Assembly (NCBI GenBank): GCA_964638795.1
Contig: CAZXAX010000039.1
Location: forward strand, 1 to 19,341
Direction of reading: 5' to 3'
Source: CAIYHK01 sp964638795
GTDB taxonomy: Bacteria; Actinomycetota; Acidimicrobiia; Acidimicrobiales; Ilumatobacteraceae
Length of the DNA: 19,341 nucleotides
Shown: one piece after another, positions 8,236-15,408 of the stretch
Position numbering within the stretch: the first letter of the stretch is position 1
How the letters are laid out: each line of letters starts with the position of its first letter
Position numbers and translations under genes: made by a program
The notes under the pieces: model-generated
Seen by the model: only the letters and a program-made list of their open reading frames with translations
Told to the model about the DNA's origin: nothing
Database searches by the model: none

Positions 8236-9755
8236 TGTCCACTCCTTGAGGCAATCGCCGTCGGGACAGCAACAAACAAAAGCATCGCTAATGCGTAAGG
8301 CCCAGCTGACGCGTAATCAGACACCGAAGTGTGGGTCCAAAGTCGGGTCGCAATTGTGTCCACGCCGGTGGGATGCAAAAGCATGGTCACTGGGAGCTCT
8401 TTCATTGCAGCCAAGGTTATTAGTGCGACCGCGGCGCCAACGCTTGGAAGCACAAGTGGAACCGAAATGCGACGCAACACCGAGATCGGGCTTGCACCGA
8501 GAGAACGCGCAACGTCGTCCAAGGATGTCGGGATCTGGTCTAGGGCGGCACGCAAAGATGCAACTGCCAATGGCAGGAACAACACCACGTAGGCAAGGAT
8601 CAACAACGGAGCTTCCAGATAAATCGGTCGTAGTGCCTTTACGCCCACGAACACCATTGAGATACCAATGACAATTCCAGGAAGTGCGTGCGTCACAAAA
8701 GTTGCACCCTCAAGCACTTTCGCCCCACGACTCTTGTAACGCGATGCCAATACCACAACCGGGAGTGCAAGTAACACCGTAATCAAAGCAGCAAAAAGCG
8801 AATACCGAACGGAAGCCCAAACAGATTCAAGCATCGGAGCAATCGAGTCACGCTCGAAGTTGCCCCACACCCATGTTGCAACTCGCCATACGGGAAACGC
8901 CAGTGCGATTGCCACAATGACCCCAAGGACCGTTTGCGTCACAGCCTGATTCACTTTTACTCCGTGAGCGTGCCCCACAGACCGTGCAGATACGGTGCGG
9001 ACTTGCGCACCACGAGACGCGGACTCCAAAATCACGAGCACCAGCGCCACCACAATCAACACACTTGCGAGCACAGCAGCACGTGACGGATTAAATCCAG
9101 CTCGATACGCACCAAAGATCACCCAGGTGAAGGCATCAAATCGCATCGCCGCAACGGCACCAAAATCGCTCAGCGCATACAGCGCGACCAACAACATCCC
9201 AGAAAGAATCGGTCCCCGGACTTGCCGAGCCGCAACGACCATTTGCCGAATCGAGCCCCCACGGCCATGAATCTCAGCCAACTCTTCAATTGCTGGGTCA
9301 AGGCGGGTCATCGCTGCAGCAACTGGAAGATACACATACGGATATGAGACCGTGATGAGAACCAACGTCGCGCCCCAAAAGCCTGCGATACCGGGACGCC
9401 AACTAACCCAAGCAAAAGCTGCCAAATAACTCGGTACGGAAAGCGGAAGTGCCAACACAACCCGCCAAATTGAACGACCCCAGAGATTCGTGCGTGTGAC
9501 AAGCCATGCAGCGGGCACTGCGATCAGAACACAGCCAATAGTTACTGCCACAGTCAGGCTCACACTATTCACGAGAAGTTCAAGTGTTCGGCTGCGAAAC
9601 ACCTCCCCCCACACGTAGTCAAAACCGCGCTCAAACATCACCTGAGCAAGAAATGCCAACGGCGCAAGTGCAATAAGGCCCGCCAGTACAGCAGGAATCA
9701 CGATCGAAAGCGGTGCTCGCCTTCTCGCACCGTGCGCTTCGAGCTTTGTCAACAT
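8232..9755 (-). CDS. fbpB: Fe(III) ABC transporter permease, fused double domain
   Basis: A 507-residue inner-membrane protein made of two binding-protein-dependent permease modules, about 12 membrane segments in all. Each module carries an EAA-type cytoplasmic loop that contacts the ATPase: EELAEIHGRGGSIRQMVVAA at 157-176 and LDDVARSLGASPISVLRRIS at 412-431. The KELPVTMLLHPTGVDTIATR segment near 452-471 is characteristic of ferric-iron permeases of the FbpB/SfuB group. It forms the translocation path for Fe3+ delivered by the lipoprotein encoded upstream. The ATG at 9753-9755 is three bases after the fbpA stop, and the stop overlaps fbpC by four bases. The length matches other fused FbpB proteins. 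Confidence 0.93.
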   Translation of the reverse strand: MLTKLEAHGARRRAPLSIVIPAVLAGLIALAPLAFLAQVMFERGFDYVWGEVFRSRTLELLVNSVSLTVAVTIGCVLIAVPAAWLVTRTNLWGRSIWRVVLALPLSVPSYLAAFAWVSWRPGIAGFWGATLVLITVSYPYVYLPVAAAMTRLDPAIEELAEIHGRGGSIRQMVVAARQVRGPILSGMLLVALYALSDFGAVAAMRFDAFTWVIFGAYRAGFNPSRAAVLASVLIVVALVLVILESASRGAQVRTVSARSVGHAHGVKVNQAVTQTVLGVIVAIALAFPVWRVATWVWGNFERDSIAPMLESVWASVRYSLFAALITVLLALPVVVLASRYKSRGAKVLEGATFVTHALPGIVIGISMVFVGVKALRPIYLEAPLLILAYVVLFLPLAVASLRAALDQIPTSLDDVARSLGASPISVLRRISVPLVLPSVGAAVALITLAAMKELPVTMLLHPTGVDTIATRLWTHTSVSDYASAGPYALAMLLFVAVPTAIASRSGQ

Positions 9756-9758
9756 TGG

Positions 9759-10823
9759 TTAGTCGGTCAACAATCCAACATCTGCGAGCAACTCCTGAGT
9801 TGCATCAAGTGATTCAAGATCAGACAAATCAAGCGCTGGTGGATTCAACTCGTCAAATGCCGGCAAGCCTTCATACTGAGCGATGCCCTCAACGAGTGGA
9901 TATTCATATGAGCGTTCCACAAAATAGTTTTGGCCGGCGTCAGATAATGCGAAAGCCACTAAACACTGACCAAGTGCCGCTGAGTCCGAGCCAGCGAGTA
10001 CACCCATGCCTGCAACGTTTACGAGACCACCAACATCACCATTATCCATGAACTGATTTTTCGCAACGACTGCAGCTTCTCCTTCGGCAGCAATCAATTC
10101 ATACAGGTAGTAGTGATTCACAAGGCCAATTGAGACCTGCCCGGCATTCACCGCATCGCGAACGGCTGAGTTTTTCTCATACGCCACAGGTTCATTGGCG
10201 GCAAAGCCTTCAAGCCATTTGCGAGCCGCATCGTCGCCTCGAATCACCCTGAGAGCAGTAACAAACGATTGCCATGATGCATTAGTTGGGGCAAAGCCAA
10301 TCTTGCCCTTCCACTGCGGATCGAGAAGTGAATCAATGTTGGTCGGCGGCGCACTTACGATTTTGGGGTTGTAGACCACAACGCGCACTCGACCACTCGT
10401 ACCCACCCACTTTGATTCTGATGAGCGGAATTGCTCCCCTACGCGATCCAGAATTGAGGCTGGCAGCTCAGCGAGGAGATCCGCATTTGCCAAAGCACCG
10501 AGTGCGCCCGCATCCTGAGAAAAGAAAACATCGGCCGGCGTGGCGGAACCTTCAGTGAGAATTTGTCCAGCGAGTTCTGCGCTATCGCCGTAGCGGACAT
10601 CAATGTCGATGTTGGATGCTGCTTCAAACTCAGTGAAGAAATCTGCAACGAGAGTCTCGGAGCGACCCGAATACACAGTGATCGAACCCGTGGCGGCTGC
10701 GCTCTCGCAAAACTCGGCCAGTTCAACCGTGGTCGTCGATGCATTCTTCGAATCTTCACTACCGCAACCAACAAGCCCGAGGCCCGCGAATGCCGCAACT
10801 ACAACTAATGCTGTTTTCTTCAT
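9759..10823 (-). CDS. fbpA: Fe(III) ABC transporter substrate-binding lipoprotein
   Basis: A 354-residue extracytoplasmic solute-binding protein of the ferric-binding type. The N-terminus MKKTALVVVAAFAGLGLVGC is a lipoprotein signal with lipobox LVGC, so Cys20 would be lipidated and the protein anchored outside the membrane. The mature part starts its fold at ITVYSGRSETLVADFF (48-63), typical of FbpA/FutA proteins. The adjacent tyrosines in VNHYYLYE (Y238, Y239) occupy the place of the iron-coordinating tyrosine pair of the family. The ATG at 10821-10823 has AAAGG eight bases upstream. Two iron-box-like dyads lie 16-49 bases before the start, which predicts repression under iron sufficiency. 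It is the first gene of fbpABC. Confidence 0.93.
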   Translation of the reverse strand: MKKTALVVVAAFAGLGLVGCGSEDSKNASTTTVELAEFCESAAATGSITVYSGRSETLVADFFTEFEAASNIDIDVRYGDSAELAGQILTEGSATPADVFFSQDAGALGALANADLLAELPASILDRVGEQFRSSESKWVGTSGRVRVVVYNPKIVSAPPTNIDSLLDPQWKGKIGFAPTNASWQSFVTALRVIRGDDAARKWLEGFAANEPVAYEKNSAVRDAVNAGQVSIGLVNHYYLYELIAAEGEAAVVAKNQFMDNGDVGGLVNVAGMGVLAGSDSAALGQCLVAFALSDAGQNYFVERSYEYPLVEGIAQYEGLPAFDELNPPALDLSDLESLDATQELLADVGLLTD

Positions 10824-10838
10824 TGGCTTTACCTTTCG

Positions 10839-10852
10839 TTAGGTGACCCTAA
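10839..10852. promoter_or_regulatory. DtxR/IdeR-like iron box, start-proximal copy
   Basis: The dyad TTAGGTGACCCTAA on the plus strand is TTAGG-N4-CCTAA with one extra mismatch depending on strand; on the minus strand it reads TTAGGGTCACCTAA. It matches one dyad of the DtxR/IdeR operator consensus of actinobacteria. It lies 16 bases before the fbpA ATG and would cover the transcription or translation start region. Confidence 0.6.
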
Positions 10853-10858
10853 CAACTA

Positions 10859-10872
10859 TTAGGCAACCCTAA
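10859..10872. promoter_or_regulatory. DtxR/IdeR-like iron box, start-distal copy
   Basis: On the minus strand this reads TTAGGGTTGCCTAA, again TTAGG-N4-CCTAA. It repeats the neighbouring box exactly 20 bases away, about two helical turns, so two repressor dimers could bind the same face of the DNA. The intergenic region between the VOC gene and fbpA is only 67 bases and is mostly occupied by the two boxes. Confidence 0.6.
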
Positions 10873-10890
10873 CAACCACGTCTAAATGGA

Positions 10891-11691
10891 TCAACTCTCC
10901 TCAAAAACCACATCTAGACCGCCAATGCGACAAAGCCCCTTAGCCCACGCGGAGGAGAAACTATTGACTCTTTCCCAGATTTGAGCGACATCTGAGGCGA
11001 CCAGCGAAAGCCCCGTGAGGCCCCTATCTTCGCGTCCCGCCACAAATCGAATCGTGCTTCCAGTCAACTGCAGACGTTGACCAGTTGGCGCCTCAGCGAG
11101 TTCCCCACCTGCAAGCTGCAACCAAGTTTGTGCCACTAGTTGTGGTGTTTTGCACTCGATAACAACTTCAGTGATTCCACTTACGACATCAGTTCGACGC
11201 GCACGCTTCCATTGGTCGCCTCCGTACATCCATGCCCCATCGGCGGCGCCCGCGTCATCGCCTGCTATTTCGTACACCGCAAGCAATGTGCCACCAACGT
11301 CATTGGGGTGAAACTGCAGGTATTTGCCTTTTGCGTTTTCTAGCGAATCCACGATCCGGATTCCGAGCGTCGACGCCGTTGCCTTAACAGCATCAAGATC
11401 GAGAGTCTCCAACATCACGATGAAGCCGGTGTCGCCACCTCGCTTTTCAATGAGGCGATCTGCCGAAGTGCCAGTTACGGCACTGTGTACAACTTCGAAG
11501 AATTGATTACCGATCGGGAAAAATGCAGTTCCTAATCCGTATTGATCAATGCCAGGAAAACGTTCTGCCAACTCCAGACCCAAGACTTCGGTGAGGATGT
11601 CCTCAACAGGTTTTGGATCACGAGTAACCACACCCACTTGTCGCAATCGAAGCGGCGAGCCTGGCGAAAGTGCAAACGAATCTTGTATCAA
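10891..11691 (-). CDS. Double-domain VOC protein, methylmalonyl-CoA epimerase-like first half
   Basis: A 266-residue protein of the vicinal oxygen chelate fold. Residues about 14-142 resemble methylmalonyl-CoA epimerase: LRQVGVVTRDPKPVEDILTE, then ADRLIEKRGG, then GKYLQFHPNDVGGTLLAVYE. Of the expected metal ligands, E66, H128 and E141 are plausible, but the first ligand position (normally His) is Gln18 and the second-strand GLHHI motif is replaced by GDTGFIV. Residues about 155-266 look like a second, more diverged VOC module. Catalytic function as an epimerase is therefore doubtful; it may be another VOC enzyme or a ligand-binding protein. The TTG start at 11689-11691 overlaps the stop of the upstream VOC gene by four bases (TTGA), indicating coupled translation and probably a joint function. 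Confidence 0.75.
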   Translation of the reverse strand: MIQDSFALSPGSPLRLRQVGVVTRDPKPVEDILTEVLGLELAERFPGIDQYGLGTAFFPIGNQFFEVVHSAVTGTSADRLIEKRGGDTGFIVMLETLDLDAVKATASTLGIRIVDSLENAKGKYLQFHPNDVGGTLLAVYEIAGDDAGAADGAWMYGGDQWKRARRTDVVSGITEVVIECKTPQLVAQTWLQLAGGELAEAPTGQRLQLTGSTIRFVAGREDRGLTGLSLVASDVAQIWERVNSFSSAWAKGLCRIGGLDVVFEES

Positions 11692-12152
11692 GAAGCTTCG
11701 CTAAGTGGTTCAACTCTTAAGAACTCAAATGTGATCCCACCGACAATCACAAAGAACGCACGAATAATCCCGCCGTTAAAGGGCGTTGCAACGATCGGCG
11801 TGGTTGGGAAATCGTTGGCCAGACACTTTGCGTGGGTGCCTTCGACATCACGGGTACCAATGGCTATCGCCCAGATATCTGGCTGATCGCTCGGGAATAC
11901 CTGGATTTGCCGACTCTCCACTGAGCCGGCAATGAATCCGGGCTCACCAGTCATGCGGCGGGTTGAGCCGATGTCTTCCCAGCTCAGATCTTTTTTTGGT
12001 GGCACCACAGCCGGCCGCGGTTCACCATCGGTGGGATCAGCGCCGTAAGACGGAATATCGAAACCTTCAGGAAGGTCGGCGATTTCGCGAAGAAAAAACC
12101 GCATCCTTTCAGGATCATTAGATACGACCTTGATGTGTTGAATTCGATTCAT
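11688..12152 (-). CDS. Single-domain VOC/glyoxalase-fold protein
   Basis: A 154-residue protein beginning MNRIQHIKVVSNDPERMRFF, the standard first strand and helix of a VOC module with His6 as a likely metal ligand; the closing strand GGITFEFLRVEP supplies a likely Glu ligand. The middle contains a long proline-rich loop (GADPTDGEPRPAVVPPKK) that is unusual. The ATG has a strong GGCGGGGG-type ribosome binding site. It is followed by the double-domain VOC gene with a four-base overlap, and lies 38 bases after the large RTX gene on the same strand. Substrate unknown. Confidence 0.75.
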   Translation of the reverse strand: MNRIQHIKVVSNDPERMRFFLREIADLPEGFDIPSYGADPTDGEPRPAVVPPKKDLSWEDIGSTRRMTGEPGFIAGSVESRQIQVFPSDQPDIWAIAIGTRDVEGTHAKCLANDFPTTPIVATPFNGGIIRAFFVIVGGITFEFLRVEPLSEAS

Positions 12153-12190
12153 TGCAACCCCCGCCTCAATCTAATGTGCGGGACGTTGAG

Positions 12191-14026
12191 CTACTGCTGG
12201 CCGTTTACGAATGAGGCTGTGATACCGAGTTCTGCGAGTTGATCAGTCCATAGCCACGAGTAGTTTCCAGCAGCGTCAGAGATCCATGCACCTTGTAGTT
12301 CATACGTGCCCTCTGCCGCATGTGCAGGCAACTCAACATTCATCGCGTAGACGCCATCAAGGTTGGTACCAGACTCCAAACACCCGAAGTAGATCCAATT
12401 GCGATTTTCCTCAGTGCACGCTTCGCTTCCGCTTGACCAGCCGTAGGCCCAGGTTCCGGTTTCGGGATTGACGAAATACAGCGACATCCATGAAACACCG
12501 CTACCGATATCTGTTACCTCAGCGCGTGCCGTTACCCGCTGGGACTCGTATCCAGTATCAACTTGTGTGGGGTCCACAGTGATAGAGACCAGCTCAGGTG
12601 CAAAGGCATCACCTTCGTCTTCTTGGACAAAGGAGGCGCCCAAACCCGCACCGTCGAGCTCGGAGCGCGAGTAGTACCTGTAGTTATTCGCAAGATCAGC
12701 CAAATAGACACCCTGAAGCAGATAGGTGCCAGCACGTGTTTGACGAGGCACGATCACTTTGATTGTGTACACACCTTCATTTGCGGTGCCCGAACTCAAA
12801 CAGCCATAGGAATAGGTAACGACCCAGGCATCATCACAAATCATCCACGCCGAACCCCAACCGTGAAGATTGACCAGATAATTCTCGTCAGCAAAGTTCA
12901 CAGAGATCCAAGACACGCCTGACCCGATGTCACTTACTCCCACTTCGAGTTCCACCACTTGGTCGGATTCAGAAGTGTTGATTGTCGGTGTTAGCAAATC
13001 CACCGAAGTGATCTCCGGAGTAGAGGCATCGCCCTCGTCTTCTTGGATGATCGATGCTGCTAGACCAGCCGCTTCGAGTTGAGTGCCATCCATCCAGGAA
13101 TAATTCCCAGCAGCATCAGAGAGAAATGCATATCGCAGGTCAAAGGTGCCTTCCCGTGTGTACTGCGGTACGCGCACATTCACGCGCACTACCCCATCAT
13201 TAGCGTCGCCCGAGACCAGACACCCGTTGTATTGATACCAGTACTCGGGCTGCGTGCTGTCAAATGATGAGTCACACGGCTGCCACCACCCAGCGAACCC
13301 GCTTAAGTTCACTGCATAATTTGCATCAGCAAAATTCAGCGACACCCAAGACAAACCGCTTCCGGTATCGGAGATTCCGAGATCAACTGCCACGAGTTGC
13401 TCAGAGGCGCCGGTGTTGACCGTGTTGTTCGCGATTGTGATCGAGGTGATCTCGGGCTGCGAAGAGTCGTAGTAGCAGCTCAGCGAAATCTCACCTGATT
13501 CAAAGTTGCAGTAATCGACACCGCGACCACCGTTCAAACTGTCATTGCCTTCGCCGCCGTCAAGTGAGTCGGAGCCAGCGCCACCGACGGAACGATCATC
13601 GCCGTCTCCGAGGTCGATTGTGTCATCACCGGGGCCGCCATTTGCGGCGTCAGCGCCTGTGCCTGCGTCAAGGGTGTCGCTTCCAACACCGCCAACAAGA
13701 CGATCACTTCCGTCATCTCCATCGAGCTCGTCCGAACCGGAACCACCGAAGATTCGATCATCGCCTTCGCCGCCGTAGATGATGTCATCGCCACCATATG
13801 AATAGATCGTGTCGTCTCCACCCAGACCACAGATGACGTCACCCTCGCGGGTGCCGTAAATGGTGTCAGCGGACTCCGTGCCAGAAATCGTGCACTCAGC
13901 ATCGGGGCGCTCAGGCTCAACAGGTGTCTCAATTACAGGATCTGCCGCATCGGTCGCACCAACAATCGGCGCAGGGACGGCAAAAACAGACAGGGCCAAC
14001 ACGGCAGTGGCAAGAATCCGCTTCAT
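12191..14026 (-). CDS. Secreted RTX protein with three Ig-like cysteine modules
   Basis: A 611-residue exported protein. Residues 1-24 are a Sec-type signal peptide. A short linker rich in P and E (28-43) precedes RTX nonapeptides at about 46-170 (GGDDTIYSYGGDDIIYGGEG and similar), expected to bind Ca2+ as a beta-roll, closed by a cysteine pair (C173, C184). Three related modules follow at 191-336, 337-476 and 477-611. Each has D(I/T)GSGxSW near its start, one Cys before and one in a GCLxSG motif (likely a disulfide), a GVY/GTY strand pair, D-A-x-N-Y near its end and an ASF/ASI close; QEDEGDA links the first two module junctions. The layout suggests an Ig-like adhesive or carbohydrate-binding stalk (inference). 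No cell-wall sorting motif or type I secretion genes are seen. The start has no Shine-Dalgarno, but TACAAT lies 6 bases upstream. Confidence 0.88.
   Translation of the reverse strand: MKRILATAVLALSVFAVPAPIVGATDAADPVIETPVEPERPDAECTISGTESADTIYGTREGDVICGLGGDDTIYSYGGDDIIYGGEGDDRIFGGSGSDELDGDDGSDRLVGGVGSDTLDAGTGADAANGGPGDDTIDLGDGDDRSVGGAGSDSLDGGEGNDSLNGGRGVDYCNFESGEISLSCYYDSSQPEITSITIANNTVNTGASEQLVAVDLGISDTGSGLSWVSLNFADANYAVNLSGFAGWWQPCDSSFDSTQPEYWYQYNGCLVSGDANDGVVRVNVRVPQYTREGTFDLRYAFLSDAAGNYSWMDGTQLEAAGLAASIIQEDEGDASTPEITSVDLLTPTINTSESDQVVELEVGVSDIGSGVSWISVNFADENYLVNLHGWGSAWMICDDAWVVTYSYGCLSSGTANEGVYTIKVIVPRQTRAGTYLLQGVYLADLANNYRYYSRSELDGAGLGASFVQEDEGDAFAPELVSITVDPTQVDTGYESQRVTARAEVTDIGSGVSWMSLYFVNPETGTWAYGWSSGSEACTEENRNWIYFGCLESGTNLDGVYAMNVELPAHAAEGTYELQGAWISDAAGNYSWLWTDQLAELGITASFVNGQQ
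12194..12598 (-). repeat. RTX protein module copy 3
   Basis: Residues 477-611 of the RTX protein, the last of three in-frame tandem modules of about 140 residues. It keeps DIGSGVSWMSLYF, the GCLESG motif with its partner Cys537, AEGTYELQGAW and DAAGNYSW. It is the most diverged copy at its start and ends the protein without a further domain. Confidence 0.75.
12599..13018 (-). repeat. RTX protein module copy 2
   Basis: Residues 337-476, with PEITSVDLL at the start, DIGSGVSWISVNFADENY, Cys397 and GCLSSG, RAGTYLLQG and the ASFVQEDEGDA linker. The linker and FAD-NY sequences are close to those of copy 1, suggesting a fairly recent duplication. Confidence 0.75.
13019..13456 (-). repeat. RTX protein module copy 1
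   Basis: Residues 191-336, with PEITSITIANN at the start, DTGSGLSWVSLNFADANY, Cys251 and GCLVSG, REGTFDLRYAFLSDAAGNYS and the ASIIQEDEGDA linker. It directly follows the RTX nonapeptide block. Confidence 0.75.
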
Positions 14027-14032
14027 TCTTAA

Positions 14033-14038
14033 ATTGTA
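14033..14038 (-). promoter_or_regulatory. -10-like hexamer for the large RTX gene
   Basis: TACAAT on the minus strand, a near-consensus -10 element, is followed by TTAAGA and then the ATG. The 6-base spacing predicts a leaderless transcript; no ribosome binding site is present. Confidence 0.5.
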
Positions 14039-14060
14039 ACCCCGTTAGGGATTCGAATTT

Positions 14061-14089
14061 CGTTCGCCAAAGTGAACTTTTGGCGAACG
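14061..14089. terminator. Strong hairpin between nitroreductase and RTX genes
   Basis: CGTTCGCCAAA and TTTGGCGAACG form a perfect 11-bp inverted repeat around a 7-base loop. It lies 8 bases beyond the nitroreductase stop and 35 bases before the large RTX gene, so it most likely ends the msrA-nitroreductase transcript. There is no T-run on either strand, so a classical Rho-independent terminator is not certain; an operator or RNA-stabilising stem is the alternative. Confidence 0.5.
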
Positions 14090-14096
14090 GGCCTAG

Positions 14097-14696
14097 CTAC
14101 CAACCGTTTTGGTGGGTTCTTTCGCCGGCGGGGTCTCGCCGTGGGGGCCCCAGTTTGCGGGCCGGGCGCCCGAGCGGGACCAAAGCCACTGGAACCACGC
14201 TCTCAGGAAATCCGAGCAGATTTCGCAACTCGTGGGTGAAAACCGTTGCAATGGTTGTCAATGCGCTGCCGTAACCAAGGGCAGTGGCGGCAACGAGCAG
14301 ATTCTGCACGGCTGGGAAAAGTGAAGATCCAATCGTTTCTTTGCGCGTTCGATTCAAATCCGCACAGCAAAGAATCATCACTGGTGCAGATGCAATCCCA
14401 CCAGTGAGTCCACGGTCTACGTCGGCGAACACGCCAGCAGAAAGAACACCACGACTCGCATCGCGGCCGCCGCCTTCCCACGCGCGTTGCATCAATTCGC
14501 CCAAGGCAGCGCGCAGTTTGTCATCAGTGACAACAATGAACTCCCAAGGCTGACTGTTTTCAGCAGATGGGGCGTGTGTTGCTGCAGTCAGGATCTTTTC
14601 GATGTCAGCTTCAGGTATTGGATCAGAAAGAAAATCCCGATGCGCACGTTGCGAGTTGAGAATTCCCAAGACTGCTTCTGCGTGATCACTATTCAT
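14097..14696 (-). CDS. Nitroreductase-family FMN oxidoreductase
   Basis: A 199-residue flavoprotein of the nitroreductase fold. FMN-contact motifs are visible: NSQRAHRDFLSDPIP (14-28), THAPSAENSQPWEFIVV (40-56), the AVQNLLVAATALGYGSALTT block (129-148) and the C-terminal ALVPLGRPA strand. Members use NAD(P)H to reduce nitro compounds, quinones or flavins; the substrate here is not evident. I chose the ATG at 14694-14696, where family similarity begins; a start 57 bases upstream at 14753 would overlap the msrA coding region. The gap to the msrA stop is 5 bases, so it is almost certainly co-transcribed with msrA, giving a small redox-repair pair. The C-terminus (GPPRRDPAGERTHQNGW) is basic. Confidence 0.9.
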   Translation of the reverse strand: MNSDHAEAVLGILNSQRAHRDFLSDPIPEADIEKILTAATHAPSAENSQPWEFIVVTDDKLRAALGELMQRAWEGGGRDASRGVLSAGVFADVDRGLTGGIASAPVMILCCADLNRTRKETIGSSLFPAVQNLLVAATALGYGSALTTIATVFTHELRNLLGFPESVVPVALVPLGRPARKLGPPRRDPAGERTHQNGW

Positions 14697-14701
14697 TTGA
14701 G

Positions 14702-15349
14702 TTAACTGGTTAGCCCCACCGGACAGGACACGCCCGTGCCACCGATACCGCAATATCCATTGGGGTTCTTGCCGAGATACTGCTGGTGATACGGCTCGGC
14801 GTAGAAATAGTCGGTAAGTGGCGCAATCTCGGTGGTTATCTCGCCATAGCCAGCAGCTGTCAACTGCGCTTGGTAGGCGTCACGCGTGGCAATTGCAGCC
14901 TCACGTTGTTCGGCGCTAGCGAAATAGACGGCGCTGCGATATTGCGTACCAAAGTCGTTGCCTTGACGCATTCCCTGAGTGGGGTCGTGGTTCTCCCAAA
15001 AAGTTCGAAGGATCACATCTCGTGACACGACGCCTGGATCGAATACGACGAGCACTACTTCCGTATGGCCGGTCAACCCCGAACACACTTCTTCATATGT
15101 TGGGTTAGGCGTGTAGCCACCCGCATATCCAACAGAGGTGGAATACACGCCTGGCATGCGCCAAAAAATGCGCTCTGCTCCCCAAAAGCAACCCATACCA
15201 ACCACAAGTGACTCCATTTGTTGTGGCCACGGACCACTCAGCGGGGTGCCGAGCTCGAAATGTTCGGCAGGAATCGGCATCGATTGATCAGTGCGCCCTG
15301 GCAGGGCATCTTCGGGGTTCACCATCGAGGACATGCGTCGACCAAACAT
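14702..15349 (-). CDS. msrA: Peptide-methionine (S)-S-oxide reductase
   Basis: A 215-residue MsrA that repairs oxidised methionine in proteins using thioredoxin as reductant. The catalytic motif is GMGCFWGAER with nucleophile Cys54; GYAGGYTPNPTYEEVCSGLT, GHTEVVLVVFDP and NHDPTQGMRQGNDFGTQYRS are family hallmarks. Recycling cysteines are available in the C-terminal GYCGIGGTGVSCP (Cys200, Cys209). The start MFGRRMSSMVNPEDALPGR agrees with the extended N-terminus of Streptomyces-type MsrA, so the first ATG (15347-15349) is preferred. The first nine codons, the nine bases before them and a tetR stop codon lie in a 46-bp repeat whose other copy is at the end of tetR, which implies that tetR was once the immediate upstream gene. 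Confidence 0.95.
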   Translation of the reverse strand: MFGRRMSSMVNPEDALPGRTDQSMPIPAEHFELGTPLSGPWPQQMESLVVGMGCFWGAERIFWRMPGVYSTSVGYAGGYTPNPTYEEVCSGLTGHTEVVLVVFDPGVVSRDVILRTFWENHDPTQGMRQGNDFGTQYRSAVYFASAEQREAAIATRDAYQAQLTAAGYGEITTEIAPLTDYFYAEPYHQQYLGKNPNGYCGIGGTGVSCPVGLTS

Positions 15350-15366
15350 GCCCTAACGCTACTTGC
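15321..15366. repeat. 46-bp direct repeat, copy 1 (msrA start)
   Basis: Same orientation as the copy at 16975-17020, 44 of 46 bases identical (differences at 15331 and 15355). On the minus strand it carries AAG-TAG, the end of a tetR-like frame, 9 spacer bases and the first msrA codons. It marks the left border of the segment containing the LRR gene. Confidence 0.9.
15356..15361 (-). promoter_or_regulatory. Possible -10 for msrA inside the direct repeat
   Basis: TAGCGT on the minus strand, including the relic tetR stop TAG, lies 6 bases before the msrA ATG. It fits the leaderless spacing seen at other genes here, and being inside the duplicated 46 bp it could keep msrA expressed after separation from tetR. 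The hexamer itself is a weak match. Confidence 0.25.
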
Positions 15367-15396
15367 CACGGTGCAAATCGGGAACGAGCAGAAAAC

Positions 15397-15402
15397 TATT
15401 GT
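15397..15402 (+). promoter_or_regulatory. -10-like hexamer for the LRR gene
   Basis: TATTGT is followed by CACTAA and the ATG at 15409, again 6 bases of spacing and no ribosome binding site. It lies inside the segment bounded by the 46-bp repeats, so the inserted gene appears to bring its own promoter. Confidence 0.4.
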
Positions 15403-15408
15403 CACTAA

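Noticed and set aside
13534..13932. Open frames on both strands in the RTX block (Ser/Pro-rich, Arg/His-rich and Ala/Thr-rich)
   Set aside because: They are by-products of the GGxGxD codon repetition read in other frames.
14697..14753. Longer nitroreductase start at 14753
   Set aside because: The extra 19 residues are encoded inside msrA, have no ribosome binding site and do not resemble the family N-terminus.
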